Shown: one piece after another, positions 51,988-61,385 of the stretch
Numbering within the stretch: the first letter of the stretch is position 1
Layout: each line of letters opens with the position of its first letter
NCBI GenBank assembly: GCA_910586545.1
Contig: CAJUIQ010000007.1
Span: 1-64,000 of the forward strand
Length of the DNA: 64,000 nucleotides
Direction of reading: 5' to 3'
Source: an uncultured Eubacteriales bacterium
GTDB lineage: Bacteria; Bacillota; Clostridia; Oscillospirales; CAG-272
Program-made: the position numbers and the translations under genes
The notes under the pieces: generated by a model
The model's input: only the letters and a program-made list of their open reading frames with translations
What the model was told of the DNA's origin: nothing
Database searches by the model: none

Positions 51988-52092
51988 TCATATGGACTTT
52001 CTCTGCCACAGCACGTCGCCGTCTTCCACCAGCGCGCACCGAAAGGGAGAAAGCTTTGCCTTTTTATAGATTGTATTCATATGTTTTACCAT
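51988..52092 (-). CDS. Possible 34-residue small ORF
   Basis: A reverse-strand frame with ATG at 52092 and TGA at 51988-51990 encodes a short basic peptide ending VLWQRKSI. AAAGGGT lies before it but too close to the ATG; a second Met four codons in has better spacing. It sits in the 317-base gap between the ferredoxin and GH172 genes. Too short to be convincing without comparison, and no family is recognised. Confidence 0.25.
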   Translation of the reverse strand: MVKHMNTIYKKAKLSPFRCALVEDGDVLWQRKSI

Positions 52093-52172
52093 ACCCTTTC
52101 TAAAAAATCATCTGTTTTTACACAACAGCATATGGTAAAGAAATTCTCTCCCCCTAAAAAGGCGCGCAAATA

Positions 52173-52201
52173 TTGACTTTGTCCGTCTCTTCCCATATAA
52201 T
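52173..52201 (+). promoter_or_regulatory. Promoter of the GH172 gene
   Basis: TTGACT (52173-52178), 17 bases, TATAAT (52196-52201), 37 bases before the start codon. Confidence 0.75.
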
Positions 52202-52237
52202 GGGAGATATGAAAACCAATATGTTGGGAGAACAAAC

Positions 52238-54061
52238 ATGCGAGACTATTTCGATCTAAAAAACCTTCCTATCCTGGAACCGCACAGACGTACCCTCCAG
52301 GTATCCAGTTTTGACCGCAAAGCGGATAATGCAGACTTTGGCCAGTTCCTGTATCAGAACGCAGACGGTTCAATGGTTCTGTTTGATGAAATGGGCAAAG
52401 GCTGCATCAAAAGTATTTGGGCCACCAATGCTACAGAAGAAACTACACTTTGTTTTTACTTTGATGGCAATACGACGCCCCGGTACACTACTTCATTGAG
52501 AGGGCTGTTTACTGGCGACGTACCGGAGTTGACCGGTACAGGCAATACTTTTGAGGAACGGGGACATTACGACGAATCAGACTGCCGTGTGGGAAACTGC
52601 TTTATTTCCATTCCCTATACAAACGGCCTGAAAATCACTGCCACAGGCAAGCTGGATAATATTTACTACCACATCATGTATGAAAAATATACGGATGATG
52701 TAGATATGACTGACGCAGATAAACAGAGCGATGCCTATTATCAGGCGTTTGATGAAAACGCTTGCATAGAGTCGGCGTATACCTTTGAAAAAAAGTTGGA
52801 GCTCTCCAGCGGGTATACCAACGCCTGCATACTGAACCAATCGGGTGTGATCACCGCGTTTACGGTGCGCGTACCCAAAGACACGGATTTGAGTCAGATT
52901 CAGCTGGATATTGCCTGGGATGGGGAACTGATTTCTCAGGTAGCCGCACCTCTGCTATACATGTTTGCCCAGCCTTTCGGATTTGCTGAAATCCGTTCCC
53001 ATGCTGTGCATGTGCATATGGAAAATGATGAGATTGTTATGTCCATGTATATGCCTATGCCGTTCTGGAAAGAGGCCAACATCACGCTTGTCAATCTGTC
53101 TGAAACGCCGGTGGAATTGACCCTTCAAATGACGGTTGAAGAAAATCTGTATATCGAAAACGAAACAGGGTATTTTCACGCAGATTTTCGTAAGGGCCTT
53201 ACGGAACTGTTTGAAGACTGGCTGATCGGATCGTTTTTTGGACGCGGACAAATCGTAGGGATCATACAAACCTGTCACGGAGGACAGTACTGCGAGGGCA
53301 ACGAGCACTTTTATATAAATGGAGCGCGTACCCCACAGATCAATGGTACCGGTACGGAGGACTTTTATTTGGGATGCTACTGGCCCAATATGAAATACGA
53401 TTCTCCCTGCGCGGGCTGTATCAACGATGTGTATTTGATGAACGATTCTACTTTAAAAGGATCTTTTAAATATCCAGCTGGGTATTATCGCTTCCTTCAC
53501 GATATGCCGATTCGCTTTATGGACGGAATTCGTCTGGAAATCCAGCACGGCGCGGTGGGCCAAACCTATTCTGACTATTCCAGCGTGTGTCTGTCTTATC
53601 GGCGTCCTGACAGTCTTTTCACGCAGACAGATTTTCTTTATGTTGGAAGCGAGGCATCCCGCGTACAGCATAGCTATACGGCAGAAGGCGCTTCTCCTGC
53701 CTCTCTTACCGCTAAGATAGAAGCGCAACGCAAAGCCCCTGTGCTGCAAAAAGACGGACTGCTTCACAGCAAAGGTAAAATTCGATTTGCTGTGGCCATT
53801 CAGCCGGATAATGATGGGGTTTGCCTGCGCCGGTTGTACGACCAAACCCACTCTCCCCAACGAGGAATTGTATATGCTGACGGCGTGCGGGTAGGAGACT
53901 GGTATACTCCCGGATACAATGAGGCCACCGCTTTTGCAGATCATGATTTTTATATCCCTGCATCTATTACGGCAGGCAAAAAAACTCTGCAAATTGAAAT
54001 TGATGTGCCAAGTAAATATTCCGATTTTGAATATACCGTATACACCATACGGAAAGTATAA
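52238..54061 (+). CDS. Glycoside hydrolase family 172-like protein (DUF2961)
   Basis: 607 residues. DUF2961 founded GH172, whose members act on fructan-derived difructose dianhydrides or other furanosides. Conserved segments: FFGRGQIVGIIQTCHGG, EGNEHFYING and NGTGTEDFYLGCYWP with the paired acidic residues at the active site. The N-terminal half and C-terminal part are jelly-roll-like. No signal peptide. GGGAG precedes the ATG. It is followed by a ZTP riboswitch and pfl, with no transport gene nearby. Substrate is not predictable. Confidence 0.85.
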   Translation: MRDYFDLKNLPILEPHRRTLQVSSFDRKADNADFGQFLYQNADGSMVLFDEMGKGCIKSIWATNATEETTLCFYFDGNTTPRYTTSLRGLFTGDVPELTGTGNTFEERGHYDESDCRVGNCFISIPYTNGLKITATGKLDNIYYHIMYEKYTDDVDMTDADKQSDAYYQAFDENACIESAYTFEKKLELSSGYTNACILNQSGVITAFTVRVPKDTDLSQIQLDIAWDGELISQVAAPLLYMFAQPFGFAEIRSHAVHVHMENDEIVMSMYMPMPFWKEANITLVNLSETPVELTLQMTVEENLYIENETGYFHADFRKGLTELFEDWLIGSFFGRGQIVGIIQTCHGGQYCEGNEHFYINGARTPQINGTGTEDFYLGCYWPNMKYDSPCAGCINDVYLMNDSTLKGSFKYPAGYYRFLHDMPIRFMDGIRLEIQHGAVGQTYSDYSSVCLSYRRPDSLFTQTDFLYVGSEASRVQHSYTAEGASPASLTAKIEAQRKAPVLQKDGLLHSKGKIRFAVAIQPDNDGVCLRRLYDQTHSPQRGIVYADGVRVGDWYTPGYNEATAFADHDFYIPASITAGKKTLQIEIDVPSKYSDFEYTVYTIRKV

Positions 54062-54103
54062 AAGAGAGCGAAATTTGTCGGCATTTCTTATGAAAAAATC
54101 CTA

Positions 54104-54132
54104 TTGACAAAAAAGGATTTTCAGGCTAAGCT
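54104..54132 (+). promoter_or_regulatory. Likely promoter of the pflB leader
   Basis: TTGACA (54104-54109), 17 bases, TAAGCT (54127-54132). The -10 is weak; a TATATA five bases further is off-spacing. Confidence 0.5.
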
Positions 54133-54152
54133 ATATATAGAATGAATACAAC

Positions 54153-54237
54153 GCTTTTTATTACTGACGGACAGCGGTACAGCCGCTGGTGGAGTTTACC
54201 ACATGAAGTAAAAAGCGCAGCGCCGACCGTCTGGGCA
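54153..54237 (+). promoter_or_regulatory. ZTP (ZMP) riboswitch, pfl motif
   Basis: The leader of pflB carries the pfl-motif pattern: P1 GCTTTTT/AAAAAGC, the internal ACTGACGG segment, a GTGG/CCAC hairpin, and the diagnostic 3' sequence CCGTCTGGGCA at 54227-54237. This RNA class senses the purine intermediate ZMP/ZTP, a sign of low 10-formyl-tetrahydrofolate. The 3' segment overlaps a terminator, as expected for an on-switch. Confidence 0.85.
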
Positions 54238-54262
54238 GTCTCACAATGAGGCTGCCCTTTTT
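54233..54262 (+). terminator. Riboswitch-controlled terminator before pflB
   Basis: GGGCAG pairs with CTGCCC, with an inner CTCA/TGAG, followed by TTTTT. GGGCA is shared with the aptamer, so ligand binding should prevent termination. Confidence 0.82.
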
Positions 54263-54289
54263 GTTGCTGCAAATCAAAGGAGGAACCAT

Positions 54290-56512
54290 ATGGCTGTAGA
54301 TTTCAAAGAAGGAAGTTGGATGAAAAACATCGATGTACGGGATTTTATCCAAAAGAATTACACTCCCTACACAGGAGATGGGGCCTTTCTAGCCGCGCCT
54401 ACAGAAAGAACAATGCGCCTGCGAGAAAAATTGGACGCCTTGCTTACCTTAGAACGAGAACGGGGTGGGGTGCTGGATGTGGAAACCCAGACGGTATCCT
54501 CTCTGCTCAACTACGCACCCGGTTATCTGGACAGGGAAGACGAACTGATCGTTGGACTGCAGACAGACGCGCCTCTGCGGAGAGGCGTCAATCCTTTCGG
54601 CGGCATCAAAATGGCCAGAGAAGCCTGCGCCGCATACGGATATACGCTTTCTGACAAAGTGGAGGATGAGTTCCAATACAGAACTACCCACAACGACGGC
54701 GTATACCGGGTATACACGGAAGAAATGCGAAATGTCAGACGGTGCGGTATTATCACAGGTCTGCCCGACGCTTACGGCAGAGGCAGAATCATTGGAGACT
54801 ACAGAAGAGTGGCGTTGTACGGTATCGACAAATTAATCGAAGAAAAAAAGAAGGATAAAGCCGCTATCGGACAGGGCGAAATGAACGTGGAGTGTATCCG
54901 CCTTAGTGAAGAATTGTTCCAGCAGATCCGCTTTTTGGGATATTTGAAGGAAATGGCCGCTATGTATGGGTATGATATTTCCGGCCCTGCGCAAAACGCC
55001 AGGGAGGCGGTGCAGTGGGTATATTTTGGATATTTGGGCGCCATTAAGGAGCAAAACGGAGCCGCTATGAGCCTGGGGCGCGTATCCACGTTTTTGGACA
55101 TTTATATCCAGCGGGATATACAGGAAGGTATTCTTACGGAAGCAGGCGCCCAGGAATTGATTGACCAGTTTGTAATGAAGCTGCGGATGGCTCGTCATCT
55201 GCGCACTCCAGCATACAACGAGCTTTTTGGAGGCGATCCTATGTGGATTACCGAAGCGGTCGGCGGAATGGGAGAGGACGGCAGAACACTGGTTACAAAA
55301 ACTTCCTTCCGGATTTTACATACGCTGCGTAATTTGGGCGCTGCTCCGGAACCGAATCTTACAATTTTGTGGTCCCGACAGCTGCCGGAACCGTTTAAAA
55401 AATACTGTGCTTCTGTTTCTACAGATACCTGTGCGATCCAATATGAAAACGACGATTTGATGCGTCCCTATTACGGCGACGATTACGCAATCGCCTGCTG
55501 TGTTTCCGCTATGCGCGTAGGGAAGGATATGCAGTTTTTCGGCGCCAGGGCTAACCTGGCAAAGCTGTTGCTGCTGGCGCTCAATGGCGGACGGGACGAA
55601 ATAAAAAATATTCAAATGGGTCCGGAGATGGAACCGTATCCGGATGAGATTTTGGACTATGACGCTGTATGTGCCCGCTTGGATATATATCGGGACTGGC
55701 TGGCGGGAACATATGCCAACACCATGAATGTGATCCATTATATGCATGATAAATATGCCTATGAAAAGACGCAGATGGCGCTCCATGATACCCAGGTGCA
55801 CCGGTATATGGCATTTGGCGCAGCCGGTCTTAGCGTTCTGGCAGATTCTTTGTCCGCTATTAAATATGCCCGGGTAAAATGCATCCGGGATCCGGAAACC
55901 GGCCTGATTAGAGATTTTGCGGTTGAAGGAGAATATCCGGCATACGGTAACGACGATGATCGGGTGGATACCATTGCCGCCTCCCAAATGGAGCAATTTT
56001 ACCGGGCTCTTTGCAGACATCCCTTGTATAAGGACGCAGAGCATACCCTATCTGTTTTGACCATCACGTCAAATGTGGTATATGGTAAAAAAACAGGATC
56101 CACTCCGGATGGCAGAAAGGCTGGAGAGGCCTTTGCACCGGGTGCAAATCCTATGCATGGAAGAGAGAAAAACGGGGCTCTTGCCGCCTTGAACTCTGTG
56201 GCAAAAATTCCCTATCAGTATTGTAAGGACGGAATTTCCAACACATTTTCCATCATTCCGGACGCCCTTGGGAAAACCCGTGAGGAGCGCCATGCAAACC
56301 TGTGTGCTATGCTGGACGGATATTTTGCCCAGGGCGCCCACCATCTGAATGTAAATGTGCTGAATCGTGAAATGCTGGAGGAGGCATACAATGATCCGGA
56401 AAAATACCCCAATTTGACGATTCGCGTCTCCGGTTATGCGGTAAATTTCCACAAGCTGAGCAGGGAACAGCAGAGGGAGGTCATTCGCCGTACCTTCCAC
56501 AATGCGATCTAA
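54290..56512 (+). CDS. pflB: Pyruvate formate-lyase
   Basis: 740 residues, glycyl-radical enzyme that cleaves pyruvate with CoA to acetyl-CoA and formate. The adjacent active-site cysteines are in [10 protein letters not shown], the mark of true PFL as opposed to diol dehydratases, and the glycyl radical site is RVSGYAV near the C-terminus. AGGAGG lies seven bases before the ATG. Its product formate feeds 10-formyl-tetrahydrofolate for purine synthesis, which fits the ZTP riboswitch. The activase gene follows at 56523. Confidence 0.93.
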   Translation: MAVDFKEGSWMKNIDVRDFIQKNYTPYTGDGAFLAAPTERTMRLREKLDALLTLERERGGVLDVETQTVSSLLNYAPGYLDREDELIVGLQTDAPLRRGVNPFGGIKMAREACAAYGYTLSDKVEDEFQYRTTHNDGVYRVYTEEMRNVRRCGIITGLPDAYGRGRIIGDYRRVALYGIDKLIEEKKKDKAAIGQGEMNVECIRLSEELFQQIRFLGYLKEMAAMYGYDISGPAQNAREAVQWVYFGYLGAIKEQNGAAMSLGRVSTFLDIYIQRDIQEGILTEAGAQELIDQFVMKLRMARHLRTPAYNELFGGDPMWITEAVGGMGEDGRTLVTKTSFRILHTLRNLGAAPEPNLTILWSRQLPEPFKKYCASVSTDTCAIQYENDDLMRPYYGDDYAIACCVSAMRVGKDMQFFGARANLAKLLLLALNGGRDEIKNIQMGPEMEPYPDEILDYDAVCARLDIYRDWLAGTYANTMNVIHYMHDKYAYEKTQMALHDTQVHRYMAFGAAGLSVLADSLSAIKYARVKCIRDPETGLIRDFAVEGEYPAYGNDDDRVDTIAASQMEQFYRALCRHPLYKDAEHTLSVLTITSNVVYGKKTGSTPDGRKAGEAFAPGANPMHGREKNGALAALNSVAKIPYQYCKDGISNTFSIIPDALGKTREERHANLCAMLDGYFAQGAHHLNVNVLNREMLEEAYNDPEKYPNLTIRVSGYAVNFHKLSREQQREVIRRTFHNAI

Positions 56513-56522
56513 GGAGCGGGAT

Positions 56523-57233
56523 ATGCAAGGAAGAGTGAATGCATTCCAAACCCTCGGAACTTTAGAAGGCCCGGGCATTCGATTTGTAGTCTTTTTTCAA
56601 GGTTGTCCGCTGCGTTGTGCCTATTGCCACAACCCGGAAACCTGGGACACGTCTGGCGGAACGCTGTATACACCAGAGCAGGTTTTAGAAAAAGCGCTCC
56701 GGTATAAGTCTTATTTTGGAGAGAATGGCGGAATTACTTTGTCCGGCGGCGAGCCCTTGCTGCAAAGTGCTTTTGCGGCAGAGCTGTTACGTAAGGCAAA
56801 AGCGGCGGGGCTCCACACTGCCATTTGCACTGCCGGCACATCCGATTTGGATGGAGCACGAGCTGTGCTAGCGTGCACTGACCTTGTCATTGCGGATTTG
56901 AAATTTACAACGGAAGAAGAATATTATCGATACTGTGGTGGAAATTTAAAACGCGTGCTGAACTTTCTGCACCTAACACAGCAAATGGAGATTCCGCTTT
57001 GGATTCGACAGGTAATCGTCCCCACGATCAACGATACGCCTGCCAGCGTGGCGGCTTTGCAAAAAATGGCCGCCCGCTTCTCCAATTTGGAAAAGCTTGA
57101 GCTGCTTCCTTTTCGAAAGCTATGTCTGGAAAAGTATGACACGCTGAATATTCCTTTTCCCCTGCGGTCGACCCCAGAGGCGGACTACGCTGTAATGCAT
57201 CCGCTTTGGGACGTATTAGACAAATGCAAATAA
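56523..57233 (+). CDS. pflA: Pyruvate formate-lyase activating enzyme (radical SAM)
   Basis: 236 residues from ATG 56523, with AAGGAG seven bases upstream; the longer frame starts inside pflB. The radical SAM cluster motif is CPLRCAYC (CxxxCxxC) at residues 29-36 of the short form, followed by SGGEPLLQ. It generates the glycyl radical on PFL. The gap to pflB is ten bases, so they are co-transcribed, and a terminator follows. Confidence 0.94.
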   Translation: MQGRVNAFQTLGTLEGPGIRFVVFFQGCPLRCAYCHNPETWDTSGGTLYTPEQVLEKALRYKSYFGENGGITLSGGEPLLQSAFAAELLRKAKAAGLHTAICTAGTSDLDGARAVLACTDLVIADLKFTTEEEYYRYCGGNLKRVLNFLHLTQQMEIPLWIRQVIVPTINDTPASVAALQKMAARFSNLEKLELLPFRKLCLEKYDTLNIPFPLRSTPEADYAVMHPLWDVLDKCK

Positions 57234-57263
57234 AAAGCCGCCGGTTTATACCGGCGGCTTTTT
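57232..57263. terminator. Terminator between pflA and the lipoprotein gene
   Basis: AAAAAGCCGCCGGT and ACCGGCGGCTTTTT around TTAT, usable in both directions. Confidence 0.88.
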
Positions 57264-57272
57264 GGGATATAA

Positions 57273-57641
57273 TTATTTATATTCCTTCTCAGCTAAAACT
57301 TTTCCATCTGCGTCTGCAATTCTAATAAAGATAGATTCGCAGGAGGATACTTCTGCCTGTACAGCAGTAAGAATTGCTTCAGAAGAAGAATCCAACAGAT
57401 CCAAAGTGCTCTTTGCAACTTCTTCGGTCAGATCTAAACCTTCCATATCATATTTGTAGGTGTAAACCAGAGAATTGCCGTCTACAGAGCAATCCACTGC
57501 AAATCCTTCCATTGGAGTTTTGTCCAGTTCGCTCTGCTGTGCTTTCGCATAATTCTCCAGCTCGTTCTTGGAAGAACATCCAACGAATACGGACATGACA
57601 CAAAGTAAAAGTGCCATTGACAGTACAAAAGCTTTTTTCAT
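57273..57641 (-). CDS. Small lipoprotein (DUF4854-like)
   Basis: 122 residues with a lipoprotein signal: hydrophobic core FVLSMALLLCVMSVFV and lipobox VGCSS with Cys at about 22. The mature part has the pattern VDGNSLVYTYKYDMEGLDL, seen in a Firmicutes lipoprotein family (DUF4854), from memory. Extracellular, membrane-anchored; function unknown. AAAGG lies about nine bases before the ATG, and a promoter at 57712-57740 is clear. Confidence 0.75.
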   Translation of the reverse strand: MKKAFVLSMALLLCVMSVFVGCSSKNELENYAKAQQSELDKTPMEGFAVDCSVDGNSLVYTYKYDMEGLDLTEEVAKSTLDLLDSSSEAILTAVQAEVSSCESIFIRIADADGKVLAEKEYK

Positions 57642-57711
57642 AGGTATAAATCCTTTCTGATAAAAATTTTACAAATCTCTCCTTAGAGATATGTATTAAA
57701 GATCAACTCGT

Positions 57712-57740
57712 ATTATACCACGTTTGTGATTGTATTGCAA
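57712..57740 (-). promoter_or_regulatory. Promoter of the lipoprotein gene
   Basis: TTGCAA (57735-57740) and TATAAT (57712-57717) with a 17-base spacer on the reverse strand. Confidence 0.75.
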
Positions 57741-57800
57741 CCATTTTATGAACATTTGTGTCTAAATTTGCAATTTTCTTTTGTAACGAATGCCATTCAT

Positions 57801-58313
57801 TCAGTCTAATACCAGAGACGGTGCGGAGTAAACTCGTGCCTTCAGTTCCTGATCAAGCTGATATAGCCCTTTTGCATCGCTGCCAAATAACTGATATTTC
57901 TTTATCAAATCTCCTGCGTTTTTTTCTTCCTCCGCCTGCTCTTTTACAAACCAATTGAGAAACTCCATTGCGCGAAAATCGTGAATTTCGTTTGCAGCGG
58001 CAAAAATTGTGTGAATGGATTCGGTAACGGTCTTTTCATGTTCTAGCGTTTTTTGCAGCGGTTCCTCAAAGGAGCGGTAATTTTCTGCTGGCGCTGCAAT
58101 AGGCAGCAGCGTAACCTTTTCACCATTGTTCATTAGATAGGTACGCATCAGCATTGCATGATCCCGCTCTTCCTGCGCCTGGATTTCAAACCAATTTTGA
58201 AATCCCTCCAAGCCTTCATCACCATAGTAGTTGGCCATATCCAAATACAGATAGGCTGAATAAAATTCCTTCATAATCTGCTCATTAAGCAACTGCTGAA
58301 CTTTTTTATCCAT
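57801..58313 (-). CDS. Ferritin
   Basis: 170 residues with the non-haem ferritin four-helix pattern and ferroxidase residues: Glu in EFYSAYLYLDMANYY, EERDHAMLM (E-x-x-H), and EFLNWFVKEQAEEE near residue 130. It stores iron and removes peroxide-prone ferrous iron. The ribosome binding site AAGGAG lies before the ATG. A -10 box without a matching -35 and a palindrome 41 bases upstream of the likely start suggest activation by the neighbouring Crp/Fnr-type protein. Confidence 0.93.
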   Translation of the reverse strand: MDKKVQQLLNEQIMKEFYSAYLYLDMANYYGDEGLEGFQNWFEIQAQEERDHAMLMRTYLMNNGEKVTLLPIAAPAENYRSFEEPLQKTLEHEKTVTESIHTIFAAANEIHDFRAMEFLNWFVKEQAEEEKNAGDLIKKYQLFGSDAKGLYQLDQELKARVYSAPSLVLD

Positions 58314-58352
58314 CGTCTTTTCTCCTTACATCAAAATATTTAATTTTATCCT

Positions 58353-58358
58353 ATTATA
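58353..58358 (-). promoter_or_regulatory. -10 box of the ferritin gene
   Basis: TATAAT on the reverse strand with no recognisable -35 at 17 bases (CAGTTT there), typical of activator-dependent promoters. Confidence 0.55.
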
Positions 58359-58378
58359 CTGCTTGGTTTATAAAAAAA

Positions 58379-58395
58379 CTGTGACATAGTCACAG
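58379..58395. promoter_or_regulatory. Crp/Fnr-like palindrome that is also the crp-type gene terminator
   Basis: CTGTGAC-ATA-GTCACAG, flanked by A- and T-runs, forms the terminator stem of the Crp/Fnr-family gene. The same palindrome reads TGTGA-N5-TCACA and is centred about 41 bases upstream of the predicted ferritin transcript start. Confidence 0.55.
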
Positions 58396-58400
58396 TTTTT

Positions 58401-59075
58401 TTATCCGTCGGCAACCTCACGCAGCTTTTTTTCATCCAGCAGTTCAATACATCCCCGGGACAATGCGATCCAGCCCTCGTCCCGAAAATATTTCAGCAAG
58501 CGTGTTACTACTTCTCGGGCGCTGCCCAAATCTCTAGCCAGCCACTCGTGGGTAATATGTAATTTTGTTGTATTATCTCCCAGAGCACGATCCAGCAGAG
58601 ACCGGGCCAGTCGGCTATCCATACTTTTAAATAAAATTTGCTCCAGTGTCCACATTACATTAGAAAAACGAGAACCCAGCAGTTCGTTTGTATAGTTGGC
58701 CATCAAAGCGGACTGCCGGCACAGCTTATCATACAGGAGAGGAGGAACCACAAAAGCGTGGGTCTCTTCTTCTATCTCCATTTGAATATCAAACTGAATA
58801 TTGCGCATCATACAGGAAGCGGAAAAGAGGCAAATGTCTAACTCGTACAGTCGATATAGCGTAATTTCCCTTCCTGCTTCGGATACTATCAGGGCACGTA
58901 TCTGTCCCCTTTGAATGAGCAACAATCCCATACATTGTTTCTGTTCCGTCTGGATTCTCTCTCCTTTGGGAAAATGGCGCAGCTGACAGTGTTCGGACAG
59001 TTCTTCTCTTTGCGCTGGTTCTAACTGATCCCAAAAGGGAAAGAAATCCCGCAGCGCGAATGTCGTCTGACTCAT
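58401..59075 (-). CDS. Crp/Fnr-family transcription regulator
   Basis: 224 residues. A cyclic-nucleotide-like sensor domain (about 10-130, with GQIRALIVSEAGREITLYRL) is followed by the dimerisation helix and a C-terminal winged helix (ITHEWLARDLGSAREVVTRLLKYF). The cysteines near residue 82-85 (CLFSASC) could respond to redox or oxygen, though not in the classic Fnr pattern. It is last in the ktrB-ktrA-crp operon, 18 bases after ktrA. Regulated genes are unknown; the adjacent ferritin gene is a candidate. Confidence 0.88.
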   Translation of the reverse strand: MSQTTFALRDFFPFWDQLEPAQREELSEHCQLRHFPKGERIQTEQKQCMGLLLIQRGQIRALIVSEAGREITLYRLYELDICLFSASCMMRNIQFDIQMEIEEETHAFVVPPLLYDKLCRQSALMANYTNELLGSRFSNVMWTLEQILFKSMDSRLARSLLDRALGDNTTKLHITHEWLARDLGSAREVVTRLLKYFRDEGWIALSRGCIELLDEKKLREVADG

Positions 59076-59093
59076 AATTCATGCTCCGCGCGA

Positions 59094-59738
59094 TTAAGTT
59101 CGCTTCTTTTCGTTTAGCACGATCAGCACGTCTTCCTGGGTGAGCACGTCGGAAGGAGAAACAGGAATAATAAATGTATCCCCTCGACGGATTGCCAATA
59201 TAGTAATGTTGTGTTTTCTGCGAACGTCCGACTCCCGAATGGTTTGATCCAGCCACTCATCCAGTGGGTGCATTTCCGTAATGGTATAAAATTCCGAATC
59301 GTCTAGTATGTCCATAATGTTGGGGCTGGCAAGCCGGCGTGCCAGCTTAGCCCCGATTTCATGTTCCGGTAGAATTACCTCATCTGCGCCGATGCTCTCC
59401 AGGATTTTTTTCTGCCGCAGATTGCGGGCTTTTACAATAACGTATTTTGCCCCGTGTTCCTTTGCAATCATAGTAGCAATTTGTGATGCTTCAAAGTCCG
59501 TTCCGATTGCAAGAACAATCACATCAAAATTTCCAAGTCCCATACGCGCCAGCGCGCTTTCGTCCGCCATATCGGCCCGTACTACATGTGTGGCGTATTC
59601 GGTTGCCAGCTGAAGTTTGGCCTCATCTCGGTCACATGCCATAATGTTTACGTCAAATTCAGAAAGTGTATGGATGATGCTCATACCAAAGTGACCCAAT
59701 CCAAGCACTGCAAAGTTTCGATTTCCTTGTTTGCCCAT
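59094..59738 (-). CDS. ktrA: Potassium uptake regulatory subunit (KtrA/TrkA)
   Basis: 214 residues from ATG 59738, which follows GGAGA; a longer frame to 59867 is rejected. An RCK-N Rossmann domain (FAVLGLGHFGMSIIHTL, then Asp at the end of the second strand) binds nucleotide, and an RCK-C domain (VLTQEDVLIVLNE) follows. It gates the KtrB channel, encoded directly upstream 14 bases away. Confidence 0.93.
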   Translation of the reverse strand: MGKQGNRNFAVLGLGHFGMSIIHTLSEFDVNIMACDRDEAKLQLATEYATHVVRADMADESALARMGLGNFDVIVLAIGTDFEASQIATMIAKEHGAKYVIVKARNLRQKKILESIGADEVILPEHEIGAKLARRLASPNIMDILDDSEFYTITEMHPLDEWLDQTIRESDVRRKHNITILAIRRGDTFIIPVSPSDVLTQEDVLIVLNEKKRT

Positions 59739-59752
59739 AATGGATATTCTCC

Positions 59753-61156
59753 TTAACCTATCGTAACACGCTCTTCCGGCAGCCCAATGCTGTCGTCTCC
59801 CGCGCGCAGTTTTTTGTTCAGCGCTACCACCACAGTGATAGGGCTCAGTCGTCCTATATACATACAAAAAATGAGTACGATTTTTCCCGCATCAGACAGA
59901 TGCGGCGTAATTCCCGTTGTTACACCTACCGTCCCTGCAGCGGAACAGGTTTCAAAAAACAAATCCAAAAATGTGTGAGGATATGGATTGTCAAGTTCTG
60001 TAAAATGCAGCAACGTAGCAGAAACAAATACAACAATTATCATAATGGAGGCCACGCTCAACGCCTTTTGCAGAAGATCCAGCGGAAGGGAACGACCAAA
60101 GGCCTCCAGTTTGTTGCGGCCCCGGATTACAGACACCATGGAAATAGCGATGATTCCGAGGGTGACGGTTTTGATGCCTCCAGCTGTACCTGAGGGGGAG
60201 CCGCCGATGAGCATAAGGGCGCAGGAAACAAATTGCGAAATTTCCGTCAGTCCGTCTTGAGGAATTGTATTAAATCCTGCAGTACGCAGCGTCACAGATT
60301 GGAACAGAGACGCCTGCAGCTTTTCCCACACAGGCATCTCCCCTAGCGTGTGCGGGTTGGACCATTCTATAATCAGAAAAAAGAGCGCGCCGCCGAAAAT
60401 CAAAATACCAGTCATGGTAAAGACGATTTTGCTATGCAGACTGAGCCGACGCAGACGAAAGCGCAGGGAACGCTTATCTTTATTTTTTATCATACGTACA
60501 ATTTCTGTCCAAACATTGAAGCCGATACCACCTGATACAATCAGTGTCATAATTATAAAATTGATAGGTACGTTTTTTTGAAGAGAAATAAGACTTTCCG
60601 CGCCGATATTGTCAAATCCCGCATTACAGAAAGCGGATACCGCATGGAATACGCCCTGTCCAAGAGCCCTTGGCAGACTCATTGTTCCGCTGGCCCAAAA
60701 GAATAGGCCCAGTAAAATAGCGCCTGCGGCTTCAAAAGTAATGGTGATAAGAACGACGCGCTTTACAAGACGGACCATACCGCCAATGTTATCCTGATTA
60801 AAAGACGTTTGTATTGTCTGCCGGCTTCGCAGAGAAATGTTCCGGCGTACCAGAATCATAGCCGCAGTTATAAGGGTCATAAAGCCCAGCGCTCCGATTT
60901 GGATAAGGATCAATATGACTGCTTTTCCAAAGAGTGTCCAGTGGGCCATCGTATTGACCACTACCAATCCTGTAACGCAATTTGCGGAGGTGGCGGTAAA
61001 AAGTGCATTGATAAATCCTACGCTTTCACCGGATTTGCTGGCAATCGGCAGATTCAGCAAAAGAGCGCCGACAAAAATCATACAGATGAATCCTACCATG
61101 ATAGTTTGTGCGGCAGAAAGATGTGCGGTTCTTTTTTGGGGGGCTATTTCAAGCAT
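59753..61156 (-). CDS. ktrB: Potassium uptake membrane subunit (KtrB/TrkH)
   Basis: 467 residues from ATG 61156, with GAGG seven to eight bases upstream. The four-fold M1-P-M2 architecture has the four filter loops TATSANCVTGL, HAVSAFCNAGF, SVTLRTAGFNT and FETCSAAGTVGVTTG. Na+-dependent K+ uptake. First gene of the operon with ktrA and the crp-type gene. Confidence 0.93.
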   Translation of the reverse strand: MLEIAPQKRTAHLSAAQTIMVGFICMIFVGALLLNLPIASKSGESVGFINALFTATSANCVTGLVVVNTMAHWTLFGKAVILILIQIGALGFMTLITAAMILVRRNISLRSRQTIQTSFNQDNIGGMVRLVKRVVLITITFEAAGAILLGLFFWASGTMSLPRALGQGVFHAVSAFCNAGFDNIGAESLISLQKNVPINFIIMTLIVSGGIGFNVWTEIVRMIKNKDKRSLRFRLRRLSLHSKIVFTMTGILIFGGALFFLIIEWSNPHTLGEMPVWEKLQASLFQSVTLRTAGFNTIPQDGLTEISQFVSCALMLIGGSPSGTAGGIKTVTLGIIAISMVSVIRGRNKLEAFGRSLPLDLLQKALSVASIMIIVVFVSATLLHFTELDNPYPHTFLDLFFETCSAAGTVGVTTGITPHLSDAGKIVLIFCMYIGRLSPITVVVALNKKLRAGDDSIGLPEERVTIG

Positions 61157-61220
61157 GTGCAATCCTCTTTACTATTGACACAAATATAAATTTATAATAA
61201 AGTACTTCTTCGCATGGGCT

Positions 61221-61250
61221 ATTGTATCACATACAGGCGGGAGTAGTCAA
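61221..61250 (-). promoter_or_regulatory. Promoter of the ktrB operon
   Basis: TTGACT (61245-61250) and TACAAT (61221-61226) with an 18-base spacer on the reverse strand. Confidence 0.65.
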
Positions 61251-61325
61251 TGGATTTTTATATGATAAATATGCGGGGAATAAGATTTCAGTCAATCCTT
61301 GTAATCCCGAAGTTGTTCCATAAGG

Positions 61326-61353
61326 AAAGCCGCAGAAATTCTGCAGCTTTTTT
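61326..61353. terminator. Hairpin downstream of the MFS gene
   Basis: AAAGC-CGCAGAA and TTCTGCA-GCTTTTTT pair with one mismatch. It lies downstream of the MFS gene on the minus strand, where the T-run is short. Confidence 0.5.
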
Positions 61354-61385
61354 ATTATGTATACAGCAGGTTTTGCATCCAATTC

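Noticed and set aside
58379..58395. Palindrome CTGTGAC-ATA-GTCACAG taken as a certain Crp operator
   Set aside because: The same sequence is a good intrinsic terminator stem with A/T flanks, and the spacing has five rather than six central bases, so it is reported only as a possibility.
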